Source: Solibacteraceae bacterium (GTDB taxonomy: Bacteria > Acidobacteriota > Terriglobia > Bryobacterales > Bryobacteraceae). From it: DNA of 64,000 nt. The stretch is from positions 83,149 through 147,148 of the forward strand of contig JAJPJX010000151.1 in assembly GCA_021324015.1 (NCBI GenBank). The letters run 5' to 3'. A model generated the notes under the pieces. That model was given only the letters and a program-made list of their open reading frames with translations, did not search any database and was not told the origin of the DNA. A program made the translations under genes and the position numbers. Shown in pieces: positions 9,487 through 18,615 of this stretch (its first letter is position 1; each line of letters opens with the position of its first letter).

Positions 9487-10440
9487 ATGAAGCCGCGCCC
9501 AGCCACCGCCCTCATGGCCGATCCCGTATACAAGCGCCATCTCACCGGCCCGAATCATCCCGAGCGTCCGGCGCGCTATGACGCCGTGGTGGAAGCGCTC
9601 GAGCGCGCCGGCCTCACCGCGAAACTGGCGCGCATCGCGCCGCGGCCGGCCACCGGGGAGGAACTGGCCCTGTGCCACACGCGCGCGTATGTCGAACTGG
9701 CGCGCCAGGAGATCCAGGCCGGCGCCCGGGTGCTCAGCACGGGCGATACCGACGTGAGCGCGGACACCTATGACGTGGCGTTGGCGGCGGCCGGGGGCGT
9801 GCTTCAGGCCGTGGATGCCGTAATGGAGGGCCGGGCTAAGAACGCATTCTGCGCCGTGCGCCCTCCGGGCCATCACGCGCGTCCCGCCGGTGGGATGGGC
9901 TTCTGCGTGTTCAACAACGTGGCGGTCGCGGCGCGCTACGCGCAGAAGCGCCACGGCGCCGGACGGGTGCTGATCGCCGACTGGGACGTGCACCACGGCA
10001 ACGGTACCCAGGACATCTTTTATGCCGACGGCTCCGTGTTCTTTTTCAGCACGCACCAATCGCCCTGGTACCCCGGCACCGGACGGGCCGAGGAGACCGG
10101 CGAAGGCGCCGGCAAGGGCACCACGATGAACTGCCCTTTTCCGGCTGGTTCGGGCCGCCAGGAGATTCTGGGCGCGTTTCAGGAGAAGCTGGAGCCGGCG
10201 GCGGCCAATTTCAAGCCCGACCTGGTGATACTCTCGGCCGGTTTCGATTCCCGGCTGGGCGATCCGCTGGGCCACTTCACCCTCTCCGACGCCGACTTCA
10301 CCGACCTGACCACGCTGATGCTGGAGATCGCCGGCCGGTGGGCCGGCGGGCGGCTGGTGTCCGTTCTCGAAGGCGGTTACCACTTGAGCGGACTGGCGGC
10401 GGCAGCCACGGCGCACGTGCGGCGCCTGGCCGAAGCCTGA
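9487..10440 (+). CDS. histone deacetylase family protein (HDAC/AcuC/AphA superfamily)
   Basis: Zinc-dependent amidohydrolase of the arginase/deacetylase fold, acting on acetylated lysine, polyamine or another N-acetyl substrate; the exact substrate cannot be read. Residues show [15 protein letters not shown], the active-site His pair in RPPGHHA (near 120), [11 protein letters not shown], the metal ligands in [11 protein letters not shown] (near 160), [13 protein letters not shown] and EGGYHLSGL. Length (317 residues) is normal. The start at 9487 is chosen because GGAG stands six bases upstream and an extended -10 ends 10 bases upstream; the longer GTG start at 9433 falls in the palindrome. 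Two palindromes upstream suggest dedicated regulation. Confidence 0.9.
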   Translation: MKPRPATALMADPVYKRHLTGPNHPERPARYDAVVEALERAGLTAKLARIAPRPATGEELALCHTRAYVELARQEIQAGARVLSTGDTDVSADTYDVALAAAGGVLQAVDAVMEGRAKNAFCAVRPPGHHARPAGGMGFCVFNNVAVAARYAQKRHGAGRVLIADWDVHHGNGTQDIFYADGSVFFFSTHQSPWYPGTGRAEETGEGAGKGTTMNCPFPAGSGRQEILGAFQEKLEPAAANFKPDLVILSAGFDSRLGDPLGHFTLSDADFTDLTTLMLEIAGRWAGGRLVSVLEGGYHLSGLAAAATAHVRRLAEA

Positions 10441-10478
10441 GTGCAGCCGCGCCCGAGCCGCAGGGAGATAATGACACC

Positions 10479-11357
10479 ATGTCTTTCTTTCACCGCAGGC
10501 ACTTGCTGAGGGCTGGTGTGGTCGGCCTGGCGAACTTCGTGCTGGGCGAGCCGCTGACCCGCGAGGCGGTGGCCGAAACCCGGCGGGGCATCTTCGACGC
10601 GCACCTGCACATCCCCAGCGATAACGGCGACAACTTTCAGTGGAACCTGGTGACCCGGAACATGGCCGAGTTCGTGGCCTATCTGGACAAGTGCGACGTG
10701 AAGCGGGGAGTGATCTCCTCCTCGCGCAGCAACCTGGCGCAGACGCCGGAGGACTTTCGCGCGGGCAACCGCGAGGTAGCCAAGTACGCGGAAAAATACA
10801 AGGGACGGTTCCGCGGGAGTTGCGTTATCACGCCCTTCCGCATCGACGAAGCGTTGCGGGAGATCGAATATTGCCGCAAGGAACTGGGCTTCGTCTGGCT
10901 GGGTGAGTTCTGCAACTACATGACGCACTACCGCTACGATACGCCGGAGTGGGCCGAGGTCATGAAGCTGGCGGCCAAGCTGAACATGGTGATCCAGATC
11001 CATACCAATACCAGCGAGATGCGCTACCTGGCGGAGCGTTTCCCGGAAGCCACGATCGTGTTTCCCCACCTGGGGCCGAACAAGGACGACATAGGGCAGC
11101 GGATCGAGATCGTGGCCAAGCACCGGAACTGCTGCATCGACATTTCGGGCTCGGGCATCGAGCGCGTAGGCATCCTGGAAAAAGCGGTCCAGGAGATCGG
11201 CGCGGACCGGGTGCTCTACGGATCGGACTTCACGATCAACGAGCCTTCGGCAGTGATCGCCCGGGTGAAAAACGCATTCCTGACGCCCGCCGACCGCGAA
11301 AAAGTCCTCTTCCGCAACGTCGAGCGTCTGCTCAGCCGAGCGGGGCAGAATTCCTAG
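10479..11357 (+). CDS. amidohydrolase family protein with twin-arginine leader
   Basis: A 292-residue metal-dependent TIM-barrel hydrolase of the amidohydrolase 2 type. The N-terminus MSFFHRRHLLRAGVVGLANF has a twin arginine followed by a hydrophobic stretch, so it is probably exported by Tat. The barrel starts with DAHLHIP (metal ligands) and continues with VIQIHTNTSE, FPHLGPN and LYGSDFTI, the usual His and Asp ligands. Substrate unknown; relatives hydrolyse or decarboxylate small aromatic or lactone compounds. The ATG at 10479 is chosen over the longer frame because the leader starts there and AGGGAG lies upstream. A DegT-like gene follows after 50 bases. Confidence 0.82.
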   Translation: MSFFHRRHLLRAGVVGLANFVLGEPLTREAVAETRRGIFDAHLHIPSDNGDNFQWNLVTRNMAEFVAYLDKCDVKRGVISSSRSNLAQTPEDFRAGNREVAKYAEKYKGRFRGSCVITPFRIDEALREIEYCRKELGFVWLGEFCNYMTHYRYDTPEWAEVMKLAAKLNMVIQIHTNTSEMRYLAERFPEATIVFPHLGPNKDDIGQRIEIVAKHRNCCIDISGSGIERVGILEKAVQEIGADRVLYGSDFTINEPSAVIARVKNAFLTPADREKVLFRNVERLLSRAGQNS

Positions 11358-11407
11358 GCCCTAGGAGTACGATTTGTAGTACTATTGCAGCAGCAGGAGG
11401 CCCGATT

Positions 11408-12718
11408 ATGACCCGACGTTTCTTCGTGAATGCCGCAGCCGCGACCGCGGTTGCCTCTGGCGTGGCTTCGGGGGCGAACGGAAAGCTGGCGATCCAGGGC
11501 GGAACCCCCGTACGCACCACTCCATTCCCTTCCTGGCCCAAGACCACGGCAGCCGATGAGCAGGCCGTGTCGGCAGTGCTCAAAAGCGGCCGCTGGTATC
11601 GCGGCTGGGGCAAGCAGGTGGACAAGTTCGAGGAAACTTACGCCAGGCTGCTGGGCGCAAAGTATTGTCTGGCGACGGCCAACGGAACCAGCGCGCTGAT
11701 TACTTCTCTGCACGGCCTGGGTCTCCAACCGGGCGATGAAGTGCTGGTGCCGCCGTATACTTTCGTGGCCACCATCAACGCGGTGCTCGTGCATCACGCG
11801 CTGCCGGTATTCGTGGATACCGACCCGGCGACGTTCCAGATCGACGCGCGCAAGGTGGAGGCCGCCATCACGGAGCGGACCAAGGTCATCCTGCCGGTGC
11901 ATATCGGGGGGACGGCGGCGGACATGGACACCCTGCTGGCGGTGGGCGCGAGGCACAAACTGGCGGTGCTCGAAGACGCCTGCCAGGCGCACCTGGGCGA
12001 GTGGCGGGGACGCAAGGTGGGCACCTGGGGAGCGGCGGGCTGCTTCAGCTTCCAGAACTCCAAGAACCTGAACTCGGGCGAGGGCGGGGCCATCACCACC
12101 AACGACGAAGACCTGGTGGAGCGCTGTTTCGCGTTCCACAACAACGGTCGCGGCCGCAAAGTGGACAGCTACCATTTCGCCTACACGCAGAACGGCGCCA
12201 ACCTGCGCATGACGGAATTCCAGGCGGCCCTCTTGATGACCCAGATGCGCCCGCTGCAGGAGCAATCCAAACTGCGGGAAGAGAACGCCGCGCACCTGAC
12301 CAGCCTGCTGAAGGAGATTCCGGGCATCGAGCCGGCGCGCTGGTACGACGGCTGCACTCGCAGCGCCTACCACCTCTACATGTTCCGCTACCGCAGCGAG
12401 CACTTCCACGGGCTGTCGCGGGACAGGTTCCTGGAGGCGCTCAAGGCTGAGGGCATTCCGGGTTCGGGCGGCTACACGCCGCTGAACAAGGAGCCGTTCC
12501 TGAAGAACGCCGTGCAATCCCGGGTATACCAGGCGCTCTATCCCAAGGCCACGCTGGATGCCTGGGAAGAACGCAACCAATGCCCGGTCAACGACAAGCT
12601 GTGCGGGGAAGCCGTGTGGTTCACGCAGACCATGCTGCTGGACACGCGGCAGGGCATGGAGCAGATCGCCGAAGCCATTCGCAAGATCCAGGCCAGCGCG
12701 CACACCCTGGTGTCGTAG
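11408..12718 (+). CDS. DegT/DnrJ/EryC1-family aminotransferase with twin-arginine leader
   Basis: A 436-residue PLP-dependent enzyme of the sugar aminotransferase family. Blocks visible: GGTPVRTTPFPSWP, SGRWYRGWGKQVDKFEE, LATANGTSALITSLHGLG, PPYTFVATINAVL, LEDACQAHLGE, and the PLP lysine in CFSFQNSKNLNSGEGGAI. The N-terminus MTRRFFVNAAAATAVASG is a twin-arginine-type signal, which is unusual for a PLP enzyme and implies periplasmic action or a non-aminotransferase role. The ATG at 11408 follows a strong AGGAGG at 11395-11400. It lies between a Tat-type amidohydrolase and a secreted DUF1080 protein, so the three probably act together on a sugar derivative outside the cytoplasm. Confidence 0.88.
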   Translation: MTRRFFVNAAAATAVASGVASGANGKLAIQGGTPVRTTPFPSWPKTTAADEQAVSAVLKSGRWYRGWGKQVDKFEETYARLLGAKYCLATANGTSALITSLHGLGLQPGDEVLVPPYTFVATINAVLVHHALPVFVDTDPATFQIDARKVEAAITERTKVILPVHIGGTAADMDTLLAVGARHKLAVLEDACQAHLGEWRGRKVGTWGAAGCFSFQNSKNLNSGEGGAITTNDEDLVERCFAFHNNGRGRKVDSYHFAYTQNGANLRMTEFQAALLMTQMRPLQEQSKLREENAAHLTSLLKEIPGIEPARWYDGCTRSAYHLYMFRYRSEHFHGLSRDRFLEALKAEGIPGSGGYTPLNKEPFLKNAVQSRVYQALYPKATLDAWEERNQCPVNDKLCGEAVWFTQTMLLDTRQGMEQIAEAIRKIQASAHTLVS

Positions 12719-12721
12719 ATC

Positions 12722-13312
12722 ATGCGAATCCTCCCTTGTTTGACGGCCGGCGTCTGGCTGGCCGTCTGCGGCCTGGCGGCCGGCGCCGACGGCTGGATCA
12801 GCATGTTCGACGGCAAGACGCTCGATGGCTGGAAGGCCAACGAGCATCCCGAATCCTGGTCCGTGCGGGACGGCTGCATCACCGGCGACGGGGAGGCCAG
12901 CCACCTGTTCTGGATGGTGCGGGAGTGCGAAAACTGTGAATTTAAAGCCGAAGTGAAGATCAATCACGGCGGTAACTCCGGCATGTATTTCCGGACGGCT
13001 TTCGGCCCCGGCTTCCCCAAAGGCTACGAGGCGCAGGTAAATACCAGCCACCGTGACCCGGTCAAGACCGGCAGCCTGTACGGCTTTCACAAGATTTTCG
13101 AGCAGCTCATCCCTGACGACGTGTGGGGCACGCAGCACATTATCGCCGAGGGCAACCACATCATCATCCAGGTAAACGGCAAGGTGGCGACGGATTACGT
13201 GGATGAGAAGAACACGTACACCAAAGGCTACTGCGCACTGCAACAGCACAACAAAGGCAGCATCGTGCAGTACCGCAATCTGATGTTCCGGCCCCTGCCC
13301 GCGGGGAAGTAG
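12722..13312 (+). CDS. secreted DUF1080 (3-keto-disaccharide hydrolase-like) protein
   Basis: A 196-residue beta-sandwich protein with signal peptide (residues 1-21, ending AAGA). It then has GWISMFDGKTLDGWKA, the family hallmark, followed by WSVRDGCITGDG, FKAEVKINHGGNSGMYFR and YEAQV. DUF1080 proteins include 3-keto-glycoside hydrolases and carbohydrate-binding proteins in Planctomycetes and Acidobacteria. The start lies 3 bases after the aminotransferase stop, so it belongs to the same operon. Confidence 0.87.
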   Translation: MRILPCLTAGVWLAVCGLAAGADGWISMFDGKTLDGWKANEHPESWSVRDGCITGDGEASHLFWMVRECENCEFKAEVKINHGGNSGMYFRTAFGPGFPKGYEAQVNTSHRDPVKTGSLYGFHKIFEQLIPDDVWGTQHIIAEGNHIIIQVNGKVATDYVDEKNTYTKGYCALQQHNKGSIVQYRNLMFRPLPAGK

Positions 13313-13315
13313 CTC

Positions 13316-13330
13316 CCAGCGAGGCGCTGG
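13316..13330. terminator. short hairpin after the DUF1080 gene
   Basis: CCAGCG-AGG-CGCTGG forms a 6-base stem with a 3-base loop directly after the stop. There is no T-run, so it is at best a weak or factor-dependent terminator. Confidence 0.3.
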
Positions 13331-13417
13331 CAAGCGGATTGCAGATAGCGCCGTACCCCGACGAATTCGAGGCCTGGAAGGGGGGCGTCGTCGGGATTTG
13401 ACCCACGGTTGGGGCAT

Positions 13418-13879
13418 ATGGCGCTAAATCACGTTCTTCGGAATCATGCGTTCCTGCACGGCCTTCCGGAGGCACACCTTGCGCAACTGGCCTCACTGGC
13501 CACGGAAGTGACCTTCGAGGAAAACGAGTTGATCCTGGTGGAGGGGGAGCGTTCGCGGGCTTTTTATCTGCTGGCGGCCGGCAGCGTAGCGATCGAACTA
13601 CGCACTCCGCGCATCACTGTCTGCGTCCAGGTTTTGGGGCCGGACCAGGCATTCGGCTGGTCGGCGCTGCTGGACCATCAGGACACCCTGTTTCAAGTGC
13701 GAGCCAGGGAGTTGACCATCGCCCTGCGCCTGGACGGCGCGCGGCTGGCGGAAGCCTGCCACAGCGACCCGACGCTGGGCGCCGAATTTCTGCGGCGGAC
13801 CTTACGAGTAGTGGCCGGGCGGGTCAAGGCCACGGAAGTAAAGTTCGCCGAGATGTGCGGCGTCCGGCTGGCGGATTGA
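13418..13879 (+). CDS. cyclic-nucleotide-binding-fold (Crp/Fnr-type) sensor domain protein without DNA-binding domain
   Basis: A 153-residue protein consisting of one double-stranded beta-helix of the cAMP-binding type: FLHGLPEAHLAQLASLA, FEENELILVEGERSRAFYLLAAGSVAIEL, GPDQAFGWSALL, followed by the long C-helix region. It ends where a Crp-family helix-turn-helix would begin, so it probably does not bind DNA itself. The ATG at 13418 is used; a TTG at 13409 in frame is the alternative. The canonical phosphate-binding Arg-Ala motif is not obvious, so ligand binding is uncertain. Confidence 0.75.
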   Translation: MALNHVLRNHAFLHGLPEAHLAQLASLATEVTFEENELILVEGERSRAFYLLAAGSVAIELRTPRITVCVQVLGPDQAFGWSALLDHQDTLFQVRARELTIALRLDGARLAEACHSDPTLGAEFLRRTLRVVAGRVKATEVKFAEMCGVRLAD

Positions 13880-13888
13880 AACGCGGGG

Positions 13889-14833
13889 CTACGACTTCCT
13901 CCAGGTCATGAGGGGTTCCAGGTTTTTCAGGATCTCGCCGAGGTAGCGCGAGGCGGCCTCATCCATGGGCATGGGGCCATTGCGTTTGAGCGGGCAGGCA
14001 ATCACGCCCCGGCGGTAGAGCACCTCTTTATAGGAGCCGTTTAACTGCGTCTCGAAGAAGAACAGCGGCGCCATTTCCTTGTAGATGTGCATGGCGTGGG
14101 TGTGATCGCCAGTCTCCAGCGCGTTCCACAAGGCCACCACGACGTCGGTGACATGACAGCCCGGCATCTGGCCACAACATCCGCGGCGGTGCTCTTCGAT
14201 CAGGTAGCGCCCTCCCGCCCCGCCGAAAACGCCTCTGCAAGCCTCGCCGGCGCCTTGCAGCAAGGCTGTCATTTTGAACGTGGTGGGAGTGGTCTCCTCC
14301 TTGACGTAGCAGACGTGCTCGATTTCCCGGCAGAGCCGGATCAGGAATTCCGCGGGCAGGTCGGTGCCGGCGGGGGCGTCGTGGTTCTGGACGAAGACAG
14401 GCAGGCGCGCCGCGGCGGCGAGGCGGCGGTAATAGTCGAAGATCACAGCCCGGGCGGTCTCCGGTACGCCGTGGGGAGGCATGGCGATGACGGCGTCGGC
14501 GCCGATGCTCCGGGCGTGGGCCGCAAACCGGGCCGCGTTCTCCGCGGTGGAGGCGGTTACGCCGATCACCACGGGTAGCCGGCCGGCGTTCTGTTCCACC
14601 AGGACTTGGGAGAGCCGCAGGCGCTCGTCATCACTGAGGGCGGTCCATTCGCTGGCGTTGACGGGGAACACCAGGCCGTGGGCGCCGCAGGCGATGCAGA
14701 AGTCGATCAACCGGCGAAAACTCGGAAGGTCGATTTCCCCGTCCGGCTGGAACGGGGTGGACGGGATCGTGAAGACCCCGCGGAAGGGCTCTCGCCGGCT
14801 GGCGCCCGCAACACCCTGTAGAGCATGGCTCAT
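13889..14833 (-). CDS. dihydrodipicolinate synthase/N-acetylneuraminate lyase family protein
   Basis: A 314-residue class I aldolase of the DapA/NanA family: FRGVFTIPSTPFQPDGEIDL at the start, VNASEWTALSDDER, VIGVTASTAENAARFAAHA, IGADAVIAMPP, and the Schiff-base lysine in CYVKEETTPT. The place of the usual catalytic Tyr (family YN) reads VFVQNHDAP, so that Tyr appears to be missing; this suggests an altered aldolase or dehydratase activity, not DapA. Neighbours point to sugar-acid breakdown: the enolase-superfamily gene lies 28 bases upstream on the same strand. It is probably a 2-keto-3-deoxy sugar acid lyase or similar. Confidence 0.85.
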   Translation of the reverse strand: MSHALQGVAGASRREPFRGVFTIPSTPFQPDGEIDLPSFRRLIDFCIACGAHGLVFPVNASEWTALSDDERLRLSQVLVEQNAGRLPVVIGVTASTAENAARFAAHARSIGADAVIAMPPHGVPETARAVIFDYYRRLAAAARLPVFVQNHDAPAGTDLPAEFLIRLCREIEHVCYVKEETTPTTFKMTALLQGAGEACRGVFGGAGGRYLIEEHRRGCCGQMPGCHVTDVVVALWNALETGDHTHAMHIYKEMAPLFFFETQLNGSYKEVLYRRGVIACPLKRNGPMPMDEAASRYLGEILKNLEPLMTWRKS

Positions 14834-14861
14834 GGTCGTACACCTCTCCTATGCGCAGACT

Positions 14862-16124
14862 TTACTTAGGCCCGCCGGTGCGCTTCTCCCAGCCGTTTTC
14901 GAACAGCCGGAGGAAGTTGTTCGGCCCATACGGGTGCCGGGCCATTTCCCGTTCGTCTAACTCCACACCGATGCCCGGAGCATCGGAGGCTTCCAGCGCT
15001 CCGTTGCGGACGCGCGGCACGCCATGCATGATCTCGCGCGACCACGGCTCCAGGAAGTCATCAAAGCACTCCTGAATCAGGAAATTGGGCATGGCGGCGT
15101 GAAGGTGTGCGTTGAGGGCCGTGTTGAGCGGGCTCTGCGCCTGGTGGAGCGCCACGAACGCCTCGGCGGCCTGGGCCAGGGCGGCGGCTTTACAGGCTCC
15201 GCCGATGCCGCCGATGTTCAGCGTTTCGGGCTGGACGATATCCACCGCGCGGCCGGCGAGCAGTTCCAGAAACTGACCCAGCCGGTTGAAGCGCTCGCCC
15301 GTGGCCACGGGAACGCGAATGGCCCGCGCCACTTCAAGGGTGGCCGGAATGTCGGTGGACATGACCGGTGTTTCCAGCCACATGGGGCGGTACTCTTCGA
15401 GCTTCTGCCCAACCCGGATGGCGGTAGAGACGCTGAAGCGGTCGTGGGCCTCGATCAGGAGTTCCATGCCGTCGCCCACGCCTTTGCGGACCGCCGCCAC
15501 GATGGCCAGCGACTTCTTTTCCTCGCCGGGGTCGAAGAACCGGTAGGTGGCGCCGAAAGGATCGAACTTGAGGGCGGTATACCCCATGGACTGCACGCGG
15601 GCGGCCTCCCCGGCAAAAGCCTCCGGCTCCCTGGAGCCCTTGTACCAACCGTTCGCGTAGACCCGCAGGGTAGGGTGCTGTTTGCCGCCCAACAGTTTCC
15701 AGAGCGGGGCGTTGAGGGCCTTGCCCAGAATGTCCCAGCAGGCGGTGGTGATTCCGCTCATCGCGACGTTAGTGCCCAGGAACAGGCCCTTGTGCATCTT
15801 CTGCCAGAGCCGCTCCGGCTGGAAGGCATCCTCGCCGAGGACGAAGCGCTCCAGTTCGTGCACTTGCGCCTCGGGAGGCTTGGTTTCCAGTCCCGAGGTG
15901 GCCTCTCCCCAACCGAACAGGCCAGTATCCGTGGAGACTTTCACGAAGACCCAGTTCTTCCATGGGTTGCCCACGACGAACGTGCGGATCCCCGTGATCC
16001 TCGCGCTGCCCAGGCCGGCAGCGGGAACGGCCGGGACGGCGGCCGGCGCCGCCAGCACCCCGGCGATACCGCGCATCACACCTCGCCGGCTCACGCGCCC
16101 ATCGGCGCTTGCCGAAAATTGCAT
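14862..16124 (-). CDS. mandelate racemase/muconate lactonizing (enolase superfamily) sugar acid dehydratase-like, with Tat-type leader
   Basis: A 420-residue enolase-superfamily enzyme. The N-terminus has SRRGVMRGIAGVLAAP, a twin-arginine-type leader. The capping domain follows (ITGIRTFVVGNPW, TGLFGWGEATSG), then the barrel with LKFDPFG, LLIEAHDRFS, WLETPVM, VATGERFN and DIVQPETLNIGG, giving the Asp/Glu/Glu metal-ligand pattern of the D-galactonate/mandelate racemase branch. It probably dehydrates or epimerises an aldonic acid. The DapA-family gene downstream could cleave the resulting keto-deoxy acid, although the two may be in different compartments. Confidence 0.85.
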   Translation of the reverse strand: MQFSASADGRVSRRGVMRGIAGVLAAPAAVPAVPAAGLGSARITGIRTFVVGNPWKNWVFVKVSTDTGLFGWGEATSGLETKPPEAQVHELERFVLGEDAFQPERLWQKMHKGLFLGTNVAMSGITTACWDILGKALNAPLWKLLGGKQHPTLRVYANGWYKGSREPEAFAGEAARVQSMGYTALKFDPFGATYRFFDPGEEKKSLAIVAAVRKGVGDGMELLIEAHDRFSVSTAIRVGQKLEEYRPMWLETPVMSTDIPATLEVARAIRVPVATGERFNRLGQFLELLAGRAVDIVQPETLNIGGIGGACKAAALAQAAEAFVALHQAQSPLNTALNAHLHAAMPNFLIQECFDDFLEPWSREIMHGVPRVRNGALEASDAPGIGVELDEREMARHPYGPNNFLRLFENGWEKRTGGPK

Positions 16125-16201
16125 AGTACGTTACCCGATTGTCTCAATCTTAGCGCGCTGCGGCCGCGGACAGCAGCCAGACGGGGCGCCGCGGGCGGCG
16201 G

Positions 16202-17086
16202 TCAGGCCAGGGCGGCGGCGGCTGCCCCGATGATGGCAAGCTCCTGGTGGGCGGCAGGGGCAATTTCGAAGAAGCTGCCCTGGAGCGGGCTCATGGTGAC
16301 CATTTCGTGAAGGTAGCGGCCAAGCAGAGTGAGATCCACAAACTCTGCATTGGGGCCCGTGAGAAAGAACTTCCCGGCGCCTTCGAGGTGAATGCAAGTC
16401 GCTGAGGCAGCGGCCAGAGCGCGATGCCAGAGGTGCAGGAACTCCACGCAGCGGGAATCGCCGGCGCGGGCCGCGGCGAAGACCTCCTCGGGTTCAAGGT
16501 CCAGGAAGCGCAGGCGCATGGCGCGTTGGCCCAGAATGCCTTCCAGGTGTCCCAGACCCCCGCAGCCGCAGAAGCGCTCCCGGGGATCGAGGGTGACCAC
16601 CAAGTGGCCTCCCTCGCCCGGTTGGTCGGAGCGCGGGTACCGGCCAAAGCCCACGCCATCTCCCAGGTGCCAGACGCGCACCAGGCGTTCGAGTTGGCCG
16701 CGAGTGGCGGCGATGCCGGCGGCGATGGCATCCGCGTCGTTGAGCACGGACACCGGGAACGTGAGGCCTTGCCGGGCGAGCGCCGCCGAAAGCGCCGTCT
16801 GGAGATGGAACCCCTTGAACTGCTGCAGGTTGGGGCACTCCTCGATGGTTCCGCCGACGATGATGCCGGGAAAACCCACGCCGACCGCGGCGATTTCGAA
16901 GCCACCGGCGGCCAGCACAATCTGTTCGCTCAGACTCTGGGCCAACTGCTCGGCGGGTATGGAACGCAGGTTGTCGCCTCCATTGCCGGGCTCCGGAAAG
17001 ATCCGCACCGGGGCTGCCAGGCGGTCATTTTCCACGCGTCCAACCCAGATATGTCTCGTGGCCAGCACACCGATCGACTGCCGCAT
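16202..17086 (-). CDS. ROK-family sugar kinase/regulator
   Basis: A 294-residue ROK protein: IGVLATRHIWVGRV, VGVGFPGIIVGGTIEECPNLQQF, the VLNDADAIAAGIAATRG segment with the catalytic Asp region, and a zinc-type loop CGCGGLGHLEGILG, in which His replaces the third Cys of the usual CxCGxxGCxE motif. It has no N-terminal helix-turn-helix, so it is more likely a kinase than a NagC-type repressor. The ATG at 17086 is chosen because GAGGA precedes it at a good distance and overlaps the sthA stop region; a TTG at 17107 is possible. It lies in one unit with sthA. Confidence 0.82.
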   Translation of the reverse strand: MRQSIGVLATRHIWVGRVENDRLAAPVRIFPEPGNGGDNLRSIPAEQLAQSLSEQIVLAAGGFEIAAVGVGFPGIIVGGTIEECPNLQQFKGFHLQTALSAALARQGLTFPVSVLNDADAIAAGIAATRGQLERLVRVWHLGDGVGFGRYPRSDQPGEGGHLVVTLDPRERFCGCGGLGHLEGILGQRAMRLRFLDLEPEEVFAAARAGDSRCVEFLHLWHRALAAASATCIHLEGAGKFFLTGPNAEFVDLTLLGRYLHEMVTMSPLQGSFFEIAPAAHQELAIIGAAAAALA

Positions 17087-17096
17087 GGCGAAATCC

Positions 17097-18491
17097 TCAG
17101 GATTCAATGCGGGCCAGCTTATTCAGCCCGTTAAACGCCGCCGCCTTGTAACATTCTGCGAGCGTCGGATAGTTGAAGACCGTATCCACGAAATAATCCA
17201 TCGTGCCCTTGAGAATGAGCACCGCCTGCCCGATGTGCAGCAGTTCGGAGGCGCCTTCGCCGATGATATGCACGCCGAGCAGTTCCCTGGTTTCGCGGTG
17301 GAAGATGAGTTTGAGGCGCCCCGTCGTGTCGCCGCGGATCTGGCCGCGGGCGGTTTCGCGGTAGAAGGCCACCCCGACCTCGTAGGGAACGTCTTCATCG
17401 GTCAACTGCTCCTCGGTTTTGCCGATGAATGAGATTTCGGGAATGGTGTAGATCCCGTAGGGGTAGGTCGCGGGATTGGAACGCAACTGGAGGCCGAAGG
17501 CGTGGGCCGCGGCGAGGCGGCCCTGCTCCATGGAAACCGACGCAAGGCTGGGAAAGCCGATGACATCGCCAACGGCGAAGATGCCGGGAACCTTGGTACG
17601 GTACTCGGCATCCACCGGAACACGGCCGCGGGCGTCGGCTTCCAGGCCGGCGGCAGCCAGGTTCAGGTCCTCCACGTTCCCTTGCCGGCCGACGGCGTAC
17701 AGTAGCGCATCGCCGGAGATCTTCTTGCGGCTTTTCAGGTTGGCAACCACGCCCCCGGCGGGCAACTCCTCGACGCTATCGACTTCCTCATTCAGGCGCA
17801 TGGTGACGCGGTGATCGCGTAGATGATAGGAAAGGGCTTCGACCATTTCGGAGTCGGCGAACTCGAGCAGGCGCGGGCGCTTTTCTACCAAAATGACCCG
17901 CACCCCCAGGGCCGCAAACATGCAGGTGTATTCGACGCCGATCACGCCGCCGCCCACCACGATCAGTGTCTTGGGAATCTCCGGCATGTCCAGGATCTGA
18001 TCGCTGTTGATGATGTTGCGGCCGTTGACGGGCACGGTGGGAGAGGTGGCGGGCTTGGTTCCGGTGGCGATGATGACGAAGGGGGCAGTGAAATCGGCCT
18101 GGCCGCGTGAATTCTCAACGCGCACGCGGGTGGGCTCGAGAAAACTCGCCGTGCCGGTGACCACGTCGATGCCGTTGCGCGCCAACTGCGCCTGAGTGAC
18201 GTCCGTCTCGGTCTTGATGACGTGCTGCACCCGGAAACCCAGGTCGGCCATGGTGATCTTCTCTTTCACGCGATAGCTGACGCCGTAGATCCCCTGGTAA
18301 GCGAAGCCCGAGAGGTGCAGCACGGCTTCGCGCATGGTCTTGCTCGGGATCGTTCCGCTGTTGATGCACGTGCCGCCAACCACTTCGCGCTTCTCGATCA
18401 GGGCGACCCGCTTGCCGGTCTTCGCGGCCTGAATGGCGGCGCGCTGCCCCGCCGGGCCCGAACCGATGACGATGAGATCGTAGGTCTCCAT
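17097..18491 (-). CDS. sthA: soluble pyridine nucleotide transhydrogenase (Si-specific NAD(P)+ transhydrogenase)
   Basis: A 464-residue cytoplasmic FAD flavoprotein that balances NADPH and NADH. FAD motif IVIGSGPAGQRAAIQAAK near residue 7; GGTCINSGTIPSKTMREA near 39, where the second Cys of a lipoamide dehydrogenase disulfide is replaced by Thr, the feature that separates SthA from Lpd; NAD motif VVGGGVIGVEYTCMFAALG near 180; GIFAVGDVIGFPSLA; and a dimerisation domain from about 340. It is followed after 10 bases by the ROK gene, so redox balance may be tied to sugar catabolism here. Confidence 0.93.
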   Translation of the reverse strand: METYDLIVIGSGPAGQRAAIQAAKTGKRVALIEKREVVGGTCINSGTIPSKTMREAVLHLSGFAYQGIYGVSYRVKEKITMADLGFRVQHVIKTETDVTQAQLARNGIDVVTGTASFLEPTRVRVENSRGQADFTAPFVIIATGTKPATSPTVPVNGRNIINSDQILDMPEIPKTLIVVGGGVIGVEYTCMFAALGVRVILVEKRPRLLEFADSEMVEALSYHLRDHRVTMRLNEEVDSVEELPAGGVVANLKSRKKISGDALLYAVGRQGNVEDLNLAAAGLEADARGRVPVDAEYRTKVPGIFAVGDVIGFPSLASVSMEQGRLAAAHAFGLQLRSNPATYPYGIYTIPEISFIGKTEEQLTDEDVPYEVGVAFYRETARGQIRGDTTGRLKLIFHRETRELLGVHIIGEGASELLHIGQAVLILKGTMDYFVDTVFNYPTLAECYKAAAFNGLNKLARIES

Positions 18492-18615
18492 GGAAGAGAG
18501 GTGCTTGGCCCTATCTTACCGCGAGCCGCTGCGCCCCGGACTACGGCGAAAGCACCAAAACAGCCGCCCGCCGCCGCCAAAGTGATCTCGAATCCGGAGG
18601 ACGAAACTGGGGCGC

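Noticed and set aside
10244..10260. tRNA T-arm-like GGTTTCGATTCC
   Set aside because: It lies inside the deacetylase coding sequence, and no cloverleaf can be formed around it.
17097..18491. Lipoamide dehydrogenase
   Set aside because: The second redox cysteine is replaced (GTCINSGTIPSK), which is the SthA pattern.
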